Assembly (NCBI GenBank): GCA_030280995.1 | Contig: JASXTE010000009.1 | Span: 372,001-436,000, forward strand | DNA: 64,000 nucleotides | Reading direction: 5' to 3' | DNA from: Hemileia vastatrix | Taxonomy: Eukaryota; Basidiomycota; Pucciniomycetes; Pucciniales; Zaghouaniaceae | In this document: in pieces, positions 48,139-56,546 of the stretch | How positions within the stretch are numbered: position 1 is the stretch's first letter | How the letters are laid out: each line of letters starts with the position of its first letter | The notes under the pieces: model-generated | Told to the model about the DNA's origin: nothing | Databases searched by the model: none | What the model saw: only the letters and a program-made list of their open reading frames with translations | Made by a program: the position numbers and the translations under genes

Positions 48139-49319
48139 ATGGTAAGGTAAACTCTTACAGTCGCCTTGCTGTAAGCAGAATCCGGAGGAGATATGTGGAT
48201 TTAGCTGAAAACCCCGTCCTTCCAATAAAAATAACAAAATGGGTGTTCTAAATCACTAAGCTAACCAATCTACTTAGATCTGATTGATAAAATAATATGA
48301 AACTCTAAAATAATTAACGCTTATTGAGATTTAATGAAAGTTGCTGTTGATAAAGAAATACTGATAACAACAATTAAGGTGTACCAGTGAAAGATCTGAA
48401 AAGATTGACTTTTATGTTTTTATAATAATTTTAATTTTTATGAGACAGCAATAATCAAGTCCCAGTGATGAAGACCTTTCTAAAGATACCCTATATGAAG
48501 TGTGATTTAAATTGTTGAATTGTATTTCTAAAATGTTATGTAAAAAAAAATAATAAATGTTATAAGGGTATTACAAGTTATTTTAATTTGTTGAGTAATA
48601 AAAAATGAGACTGTGATGGTTAATGATTAAGCTGTATGATGTGTTCCCCCTCCTCAATTTCGAGTTTGAGAAGCGCTTAAGTATTCCTAGTCACGTGCCT
48701 AAGTTTTCCCCTCCAGAGCTCTTCCAGAGTCAATCCGGAGCCCGTACGGAGTCCGTACGGAGCCGGAACGGAGTCCGTACGGAGTCCGTACGGAGTCAAA
48801 GCGGAGTCCGTACGGAGTCCGTACGGAGTCGAAACGGAGTCCGTCCGGACTTCCGGACTCAATTTAGAACCTTAAAACCATAATAAAAAATCTAGAAAAA
48901 TTACACATAATAGAGCTACTTCCCCTTTACATACCAAACTAATTTTCGTAGTCTGCGCAGCTCTAATTACCCCGTGAAAATTCATCAAAGTTAAGTAATT
49001 TTTGAAAACGTAAATATTCCTATAAAACTTTAAAATTCATTTAAAAATATAAGAAAAATAGTAAAAATTCTGGGAAAATTTCCCAAGGTTCTTGAGTGAC
49101 TCGACTTAATACTTATAAATTTTCCAGACCGTAAAAATAAGTTTTCTCCGTAAAATAAATTGTTTTCGTGTAGGCATTCGCTCGTGACCAATTTCTTCAT
49201 ATTTAAAACTCCAATAAATTAAATAAAACCCTTTTATAAAAAATAATAACGCCAATCTTGCACGCCGTAATAACTCCATTTACGTACTTAGGTGCCGTAC
49301 TAAACTTTAGGCTACCACA
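48139..49319 (-). repeat. Gypsy-C 3' LTR
   Basis: In element sense TGTGGTAGCC...CCTTACCAT. Contains the CCGTACGGAGT minisatellite (48742-48852) and, near its 3' end, a CTTACAG...CTGTAAG hairpin. Confidence 0.95.
48742..48852. repeat. 11-bp minisatellite CCGTACGGAGT in the Gypsy-C LTR
   Basis: About ten units, some variant (for example CGGAACGGAGT, CAAAGCGGAGT). Each core CCGTACGG is its own reverse complement. CpG-rich in an AT-rich setting. The identical copy is at 59924-60034. Confidence 0.93.
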
Positions 49320-49329
49320 TCCTCCCTCC
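49320..49329 (-). promoter_or_regulatory. Gypsy-C polypurine tract
   Basis: GGAGGGAGGA on the minus strand directly before the 3' LTR (TGTGGTAGCC). The same word precedes the 3' LTR of A2 at 62439-62448. Confidence 0.88.
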
Positions 49330-50825
49330 AATCGAGAATGTCCCCATTCTTATAACTTTGCATAAGTGGTTGATAAATTCCAAAAGAATTATCTTGTCTA
49401 ATAAAATAATTTGATAAATTTGTTTTAGCTGGTCTTCTTATAAATCATTATAATAAAAAAAACGTTCTTTCTTCTTCTCTGGCTTGATATGACATAAAAT
49501 AAAATAATATAAATCTTGTGATGATTCCACTACTGAGAGCAAGGTTTGAATCCCTTCAGACTCCCATATACCAGTCTTCCTTCTTGTCACAGCATTGAGA
49601 GAGTGGATCTTCCTATGAGCCGAATACTCCTGATTCCAACCTCATAGGGCCCCCCACTGAGCCGAATTCTATGATTCCAATCTCGCCATAAGGTCCTCCA
49701 AGCTTCACACCAAAAAAAATGGCCTAACTATGAGGCACTAAAAAAAATCATTCCCTAAAATCCAACTACCATCCTAACTTCTGATTCCTTCATCACAATT
49801 TTCAAACTTTGCTATACAGCAAACCCATAAAATACTTTTGCCAGGCTTCCAATAATAATATTAACTTTAGACCATGTTAAAGCGCCACAAATTTCACCTA
49901 ATTAACCATTATGCTTTCCTTGGCATCATCACCACCTAAAATTTTAACCTCCTAAAGCTTATCAGCACCCAATTCCAGAAATAATTGAATAACCAGTTTA
50001 GAGTCTTAGTGGACAGTGATAAATTAAAAGATTGAATTGAGTTATCCAAACAAGATTGACATTCCAGTTTAAAGTCTTGGTGGACCAAACATATAATCGA
50101 TTGCCAGTTTATGGTCTTGGTGGACCAAAGATCGTTTAAGTGCATAAATATCTTGATATATTCCTAAGTAAGGCCTAGGCTTGACCAAAGATTGAATAAA
50201 TTTGATAATCCAGTTTAATGTCATAGTGGACCAAACATTTGATCGACAAGTAATCCAGTATAAGGCCATAGTGGTCCAATGAATGTTGAATTATCCTGCA
50301 GATATTAATTTTCCAGTTTAAAGTCATGGTGGACCAAACATTTAATCGATAAGAAATCCAGTTTAAGGTCATGGTGGACCCAACACTTGATAACAATCCA
50401 GTTTAAGGTCTTGGTGGACCTAACATTTGATTGATAAAAAAAAAATTTAAAAAATCCGTCTCCAAGAATATCCATAAAATCTTGAACATCCTTGAAATTC
50501 AGTTTAAAGTCTTGAAGGACTAACAGCTCCAATATAAAATCTTTAATGACAGTCTTGAAAATTAGCCAGTTTAAAGTCTTGGAGGACTAACAGATCCAAA
50601 ATACGTGTAAAACCTTAAAGAACGTCTTGAAGAGTAGCCAGTTTAAAGTCTTGGAGGACTAACAGCTGTCTTGAAGTAAAATCCCATAGGTATTGAGTTC
50701 CCCTAGACCCTGTTTCCTGTCTAAACTAAATGAATAAAACTAAAAAGAATGAAAACTAAAAAAAAATAAAACTAAGAAATATAATAATGATTTTGATTTA
50801 ATTAATAAATTTTAATTTTAATTTT

Positions 50826-50861
<36 letters not shown>

Positions 50862-52244
50862 TATTATTATTTTATTTTTATTTTATTTTTTTTATTATAT
50901 TTTATATATTTTATTTTTATTATTTTTTTTTTTTATTTTTTATTTTTTTTTTGATTTAAAATTTAAAATAAAAGATTTTAGAAAAGATAGTTTTGAAATA
51001 AAAGTTAAAATTTAATTTTTAAAGAAAGATAAACGAATGTGAAAAGAAAAATAAAAAAAGTAATAAATTTTTTTTTTTTTTTTTTTTATTTTTTTTTATT
51101 TTTTTAAAATTTAAAATAAAAGATTTTAGAAAAGATAGTTTTGAAATAAAAGTTAAAATTTAATTTTTAAAGAAAGATAAACGAATGTGAAAAGAAAGAT
51201 AAAAAAGTAATAAAAAAATAATTTTAAAATAAAATTTTAAAAGATGCCCCCCGGCCATTTGATGAGCCGTACCCTCGACATCATACCCACATCCAAGTGC
51301 AACTTGATGTGGTTACACAATTTTAAGAAATTGAAAAGAAAAGAAAATAAATGAAAGTTTTTAGAAGATAATTTTTATAATGATGATCACTGGGTGGGCT
51401 CCCTCCAATTTATAAAAATGATTAGAGACCACCAGTGAGCATCACCTTTACAATAATTCATAATATATATTAAAGAAAAGAAATCACAATCTAACATAAA
51501 AAAAATCAAAAACAAAATAAAAAAAATCTTGAATCCGGCGTTGAGAGCGGTGTCTCTTGATTCGTTCCAGTTTATAGTCTTAGTGGACTTCCTAAAATTA
51601 AAAGACAAAGCCAGGATTCAACTAGAAACAGGGAAAATTTTGGAAACGAACATTATGGGGTAATTGTGTATAGAGCAGCCAGCCCATCAATTACCCCCAC
51701 ACTTGCCAATTATTAAATTAAGAAGGTTCCCCTGTGAACACTTCTTCCAATAAATTTTAAAAAATTTTCCAACACTATCTTCACCCATATTTTAAGAATT
51801 TTAATTTTTGAAAAATTTCAATGAAGGTTTTCTCGTATTTCGTTATGTTTCATCACAGTTTCGTTGCCCATATGCAGTGTAACGATAGTAAATTATTTGA
51901 TAAAAAAAAGAAGATAGTTTATCCTCGTTGCGGAGGTATAAATTTAATAAAAGTCATTAAAATTGTAGTTTATCCTCATTTCGGAGTTCGTCCATATAAT
52001 TTCATAAATGTCATAGTTTATCCTCATTGCGGAGGAATCCGTAAAATTTAAGAAGTTTCATAGTTTATCCTCATTGCGGAGGAATCCATAAAGTTTCATT
52101 GATATCATAGTTTATCCTCATTGCGGAGGAATCCATAAAGTTTCATTGATATCATAGTTTATCCTCATTGCGGAGGAATCCATAAAATTTTTATAAACAT
52201 CATAGTTTATCCTCATTGCGGAGGAATAAATTTAATAAAAGTCA
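49330..52244 (-). other. Non-coding tail of Gypsy-C
   Basis: Holds, in window order: AT-rich sequence with no frame (49330-49990), an array of CAGTTTA hairpins (49993-50662), A/T homopolymer-rich sequence containing a directly repeated segment of about 110 bp (50948-51060 and 51100-51215), the CCACATC...GATGTGG hairpin (51286-51312), the GATCACTGG...CCAGTGAGC stem (51384-51440), GGGTAATTG...CAATTACCC (51658-51696), and a tandem hairpin array (51915-52275). No antisense Cys-rich frame like that of A2 is seen. Confidence 0.75.
49993..50662. repeat. Array of CAGTTTA hairpins, GTC...GAC stem type
   Basis: Eleven copies (starting at 49993, 50064, 50104, 50210, 50254, 50313, 50358, 50398, 50500, 50566 and 50638) of CCAGTTTA followed by a short stem with a 6-nt loop. 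Stems vary as pairs, for example TGGTC/GACCA at 50104, AGGTC/GACCT at 50398 and AGTC/GACT at 50566. Another copy is at 51567-51590. Confidence 0.85.
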
Positions 52245-52275
52245 TTAAAATTGTAGTTTATCCTCATTTCGGAGG
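51915..52275. repeat. Tandem array of TAGTTTA hairpins, CCTC...GAGG stem type
   Basis: Eight units about 47 bp apart (51915, 51967, 52013, 52060, 52108, 52155, 52203, 52253), each TAGTTTATCCTC, a 6-nt loop (mostly ATTGCG) and GAGG. The last unit overlaps the end of pol, where it encodes RNEDKLQF and the stop. Confidence 0.9.
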
Positions 52276-55200
52276 AAGACTTCGGCACTCCTGGTGCCTC
52301 TAGGATAGAACCGTTTCACTTGATCGGCCGCTACCCTCTTCTTTAATACTACTCCATCTAACTCTTCTAGCACATATGAACCGCCGGAAACTTGCTCCTT
52401 GATTTTATACGGTCCATTCCACCTATCTGCAAACATTTTTCCCCACTGACTTTCCAAACTCCTATTATACACCAGGACCATATCACCTGGGTTCAAAGGT
52501 TTCCTTAATCGATGTGCCAACCGCTCATCCCAATATCTAACTGATTGATTTCGGATCTTCATCATCCGCGAATATGCCTTTTCTAAATATTCTTCTTTCT
52601 TTTCTAGCTGCATCATTCTTGCACACAATAATTCTTCAGTAGTTTTGACCGTGTCCCAGTCAGCTCCAAGATATGATTCAGCTTCTAAATCAACAGGTAA
52701 AACTGCTTTCTGTCCAAAAACAAGTTCATAAGGTGAAAATCCGGTCGTCCTTTTGGCAGTGATTCGATCAGCAAATAAAACTAAAGGTAAATAGTGCCTC
52801 CACTTTTCAGCACTTGTCCCACACATTTTAACTAAAGCATCCTTAATAACTTGATGCCCTCTTTCAACCATGCCTTCAGCTTCGGGATAATATGGGGTTG
52901 CTACCCTAACCTTTGATCCAACTTTCAATACGGCCTCTTTAAACTCTGTCCCAAATTCAGGACCTCCATCTACCGTCACCACCTTCATCACCCCATACCT
53001 ATATACCCAATTATTCAAAAAAAATTCTGCCACATTTTTGGCAGTTAAATTAATAAGAGGCGCTGCCTCTACCCAACCAGATAAATCATCTCTGGCCACA
53101 ATTAAATATTTATACCGTCCCTCTTTTATATGAACGGCATCTAAACTAACTCTTCCAAAGAGCGTATATTCACCGGTCGCGCGTCCAGGTTCTTTTGGCC
53201 TTAAATAACTTCGTCTTTGACATTCTTCGCATGACTGAACCCACTGTTTAACAGCCATCTTCATGCCAGGCCACCAAAATCGATCAGAAATTCTTCTAAA
53301 CGTTTCTCCAACGCCTCTATGCCCAAGATCTTCATGCAGTGATTTCAAAACTAATTCTTGCCCCTTCTGTTGAGTTATAACTACTTGAGGATTTGGATAC
53401 CTCCTCCTCATTAAACGTCGACCAGATAGGTAAAACGTAGATGACTTCCTCTTGATAGCCACCCATTCATCGTCTTCACAATCTTCTGGCCTCTCTAAAG
53501 TCAACAAATATTTGACTAACAAAAAATAAAAACCAGTCTGACCCCAGACTTCATCTTGAAAATCGATTAATATAACATCAATAGGGACTTCTCTATCACC
53601 AATATCACCTGCACATGAATGAGCCAATAATCGTTGACCCCTAAATAAATCTTTAATCGAGCTATGTCGTTGTTTTTCTTCTGAACCTTTGGATCCTTCG
53701 AAAACCGTATTTGAAAATACCTCTTTCTCTTTATCCACCTTTTTATTTAAATTCTCTAATTCTCCAACATATACACCATTCCTTAATTTACTACTATCCC
53801 ACACTACCAATCCATTTTCCTCTACATACACCACATCTTCTTCTACCTCCTCTCTGCCGAATTTATCTACACCTTTTTCAACACCTTTTTTAACATAAAA
53901 ACTATTTTCCAGTTTATCCTCTTGGTGGAGGTCATCATCATCATAATCTAAACACAATAGTCCTGCCAGTTTAACCTCATGGGGGAGGTATGGAAAGTCT
54001 TCAGCTCCTTTAGTGCTGGCTTTGATAATAGGTATATCTTCATCGAACTCTTCTGAGTCTGAATCTTCTTCAGTGGGTGGTCTCCTTGATAAACCATCTG
54101 GCATAGTAAAAGTCTTGCCAGGCTTATGAACTAAATCAAACGAAAAATGTTGGATAAAAGCTACCCATCTCGTCATGGGTGCGTTCGGTAAACTTGGGGA
54201 ATTAATCATCTGGATTAACGATTTCGCATCCACTTGCAACTCAAAATGTTGCCCCCACAAAATATGCTGAAGTTTCTTCAGTATTTTCGCCACACCACAT
54301 AATTCCAATTTTGGTTGAGAATATCTTGATTCGACCTCAGTAAATACTACAGATTCATACCTAACTGGCCTGATGTAACCAGCTTTATCCATCTGAGACA
54401 AAACCGCCCCAGCTGCAACCTGACTTGAATCAACCGCTAAATAAATTCTACCAGCTTCTTTTCCATAATCCAACTTGTGCAGGACTAAATCCTTCCCCAC
54501 AACCTCCTTCAACTTCACAAACGCCTTCTCACACTCTTCATCCCACTCCCAGTCTGCATCCTTTCTCGTTAACCGTCTCAATGGAGCTGCCAATGAAGAA
54601 AAGTCCTTGATAAACATTCTAACATATACGCAAACGCCTAAAAACCCTCTAACTTCGGTCGTATTCTTGGGTCTTGGCCAGGACTGAATTTTGTTAACTT
54701 TCTTCTTGGACATAATCCTACCCTCTCTACATACCACATGGCCTAATATTTCTAAGGCTGGCACACAACATGAAAATTTTGAACCTGAAATAGTTAAGCC
54801 AGCCTCTTCAATTCGAAACAAGATTCTTTCTAATGTAATTGCAAACTCCCAAATGAATTTGCGTATCCCGGGATTCTCTTCCAACACCTGGTTATCATAG
54901 TCGGTTGTTGGTCCCTTAATTCCTCCATCATCTATAAAGATTCCAGCATATTGTGGAATTTCATCTTGAAGGATCCAAGCCATCTGAGCTTGATAAACTG
55001 CAACCGAATTTGTTGCTCCTTGAGGTAATCTTGTTAACTGTAAACGTCCAAGTGGTGTATCGAATGTAGTGAGAGGCCTTGAGTCCGGATGTAACTCTCT
55101 CTCATCATATCCACCCATAATATCTCCCAAACCATAACACACTCTCCCTGCAAACGCTTCAACAAACTCCTCAGCACTAGGTGGTATCCCAGCATCCTTT

Positions 55201-56540
55201 ATTGTAACCCTATTTAATTCCCTAAGATCATGAACAACTCTAAGCTTGCCATTCGGTTTCTTGATACAAAATACCGGACTAGAATAACTTGACGTTGATT
55301 GCTCATACAGTCCAGTGCGTATCCGTTCTCTGACAACTTCGATATAAGCTTCTTTCAATGCAGCCGGAATAGGAATCGGTTTCTGCTGCCACGGTTCATG
55401 ACATACCACAGGAATCTTGTAAGGCTCCCCATAGGAATGCTTCAACACACCCCTCTCCTCTTCTACAAAAGCAATGGCCTTCTCTCGCTTGACCATCACA
55501 TCCAACAACAACTTCTTCTCTTCTCCAGACAACCAACCATCAGGTCCAAAATTAACAACACCCAGTCTCTCAAAAGTGATTCTTGACGTCTCAGAAAATT
55601 CAGGCGGATTCTTTACCAAGGGACTTTCATAAGGATCTCTTGATAACCTTGGTCTTCTCAAAGGTGGATTTAATTCAGCAGGTAGCGGCTCATTAATAGG
55701 TCGAACTTTATTTGCTACTTTCTTATATTTGGCTGCGTCCACATCTAAATTAACTTGAGGTAAAACATCGCCATTAAAACTCTCATCAAATGAATCTTCT
55801 TCATCGCCAGAATCAGAATAAGAAAAATTAGAAAAATATTTTATTTCATTTTTAAATTTTACCCTTTTCTCTTTTCCCTCATCTAATTTATAAACAGATT
55901 TTCCAACACCTTTGCTTCCCTTATCCAACAGTAAATCACCCGTAAAGAAAGTTGGCAGTTTAACCTCTTGCTGGAGAACCGGAATTGAATTTTCACAAAA
56001 ATTATTTTTTTGTGTTTTAATTATACCGAGATTTTTTATTTGATTTTGATAAGATTTTCGCAGTTTACCCTCTTGCTGGAGGTCCAAAATAGAAGGAGAT
56101 AATTGCAGTTTAACCTCTTGCTGGAGGTCCGTAATAGAATTTTCACATAAATTATTTTTTTGTGTTTTACTTATACTGAGATTTTTAATCGAGTTTTGAT
56201 GTAATTTTTGCAGTTTACCCTCTTGCTGGAGGTCCGTAATAGAAGGAGATAATTGCAGTTTAACCTCTTGCTGGAGGTCATAAAACATACCCTTCCAATT
56301 TTTATCCAACCTAATCTGGCCCATTTTGCCTTTTTCACCGTTTTTAAATTTAATAGAAAAACAGGGTAAATCCAATAAACATATAGAAAAGTCCAAAACG
56401 TATTTGCACTCCAAAGTAATATTAACAGAAAATAATTGAGAATCCACTTGAATTATCTCCAAGTGAGCTGACCTATTGCAATCCGGGATCTCATCCTGAG
56501 GAGAGATTACAACATTTGAGCGATCAGCCCCTGCTACCCC
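52245..56540 (-). CDS. pol: Gypsy-C Pol: reverse transcriptase, RNase H, integrase (intact)
   Basis: There is no ATG at its start; the frame is open from 56555 and should be entered by -1 frameshifting at 56540-56546. Using TTG 56462 as residue 1: a linker (1-260) with LQQEVKLQ-type repeats; reverse transcriptase about 380-600 (RVVHDLRELNRVTIKDAG, YGLGDIMGGYDEREL, catalytic FIDD near 509); RNase H about 665-790 (LAVDSS, KLELCG, QVDAKS); integrase zinc region near 1040-1090 (LGHRGVGE, CEECQRR) and core residues in LDAVHI (1108), VDGGPEF (1163) and EGMVERGH (1198); a basic C-terminus ending RNEDKLQF, no chromodomain. All catalytic positions are present. Pol copies the RNA into DNA in the particle and inserts it. 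Confidence 0.95.
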   Translation of the reverse strand, partial: GVAGADRSNVVISPQDEIPDCNRSAHLEIIQVDSQLFSVNITLECKYVLDFSICLLDLPCFSIKFKNGEKGKMGQIRLDKNWKGMFYDLQQEVKLQLSPSITDLQQEGKLQKLHQNSIKNLSISKTQKNNLCENSITDLQQEVKLQLSPSILDLQQEGKLRKSYQNQIKNLGIIKTQKNNFCENSIPVLQQEVKLPTFFTGDLLLDKGSKGVGKSVYKLDEGKEKRVKFKNEIKYFSNFSYSDSGDEEDSFDESFNGDVLPQVNLDVDAAKYKKVANKVRPINEPLPAELNPPLRRPRLSRDPYESPLVKNPPEFSETSRITFERLGVVNFGPDGWLSGEEKKLLLDVMVKREKAIAFVEEERGVLKHSYGEPYKIPVVCHEPWQQKPIPIPAALKEAYIEVVRERIRTGLYEQSTSSYSSPVFCIKKPNGKLRVVHDLRELNRVTIKDAGIPPSAEEFVEAFAGRVCYGLGDIMGGYDERELHPDSRPLTTFDTPLGRLQLTRLPQGATNSVAVYQAQMAWILQDEIPQYAGIFIDDGGIKGPTTDYDNQVLEENPGIRKFIWEFAITLERILFRIEEAGLTISGSKFSCCVPALEILGHVVCREGRIMSKKKVNKIQSWPRPKNTTEVRGFLGVCVYVRMFIKDFSSLAAPLRRLTRKDADWEWDEECEKAFVKLKEVVGKDLVLHKLDYGKEAGRIYLAVDSSQVAAGAVLSQMDKAGYIRPVRYESVVFTEVESRYSQPKLELCGVAKILKKLQHILWGQHFELQVDAKSLIQMINSPSLPNAPMTRWVAFIQHFSFDLVHKPGKTFTMPDGLSRRPPTEEDSDSEEFDEDIPIIKASTKGAEDFPYLPHEVKLAGLLCLDYDDDDLHQEDKLENSFYVKKGVEKGVDKFGREEVEEDVVYVEENGLVVWDSSKLRNGVYVGELENLNKKVDKEKEVFSNTVFEGSKGSEEKQRHSSIKDLFRGQRLLAHSCAGDIGDREVPIDVILIDFQDEVWGQTGFYFLLVKYLLTLERPEDCEDDEWVAIKRKSSTFYLSGRRLMRRRYPNPQVVITQQKGQELVLKSLHEDLGHRGVGETFRRISDRFWWPGMKMAVKQWVQSCEECQRRSYLRPKEPGRATGEYTLFGRVSLDAVHIKEGRYKYLIVARDDLSGWVEAAPLINLTAKNVAEFFLNNWVYRYGVMKVVTVDGGPEFGTEFKEAVLKVGSKVRVATPYYPEAEGMVERGHQVIKDALVKMCGTSAEKWRHYLPLVLFADRITAKRTTGFSPYELVFGQKAVLPVDLEAESYLGADWDTVKTTEELLCARMMQLEKKEEYLEKAYSRMMKIRNQSVRYWDERLAHRLRKPLNPGDMVLVYNRSLESQWGKMFADRWNGPYKIKEQVSGGSYVLEELDGVVLKKRVAADQVKRFYPRGTRSAEVFLRNEDKLQF

Positions 56541-56546
56541 AAAAAA
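56460..56546 (-). promoter_or_regulatory. Probable -1 ribosomal frameshift signal of Gypsy-C
   Basis: Minus strand T TTT TTG (56546-56540), then GGG and the gag stop TAG (56536-56534). The pol frame overlaps gag by only about 20 nt here. Downstream, GCTGATC pairs with GGTCAGC, TTGTAAT with ATTGCAA, and ATCTC with GAGAT, forming one long interrupted stem. The equivalent pairs in A1 and A2 differ in sequence yet still pair. Confidence 0.75.

Noticed and set aside
48623..48883. Ser/Arg-rich 86-codon frame, repeated at 59805-60065
   Set aside because: Translation of the CCGTACGGAGT minisatellite inside the Gypsy-C LTRs.
51915..52275. CRISPR-like array
   Set aside because: Regular short repeats, but the spacers are also repeated, the context is a eukaryotic retrotransposon, and no cas genes are present.
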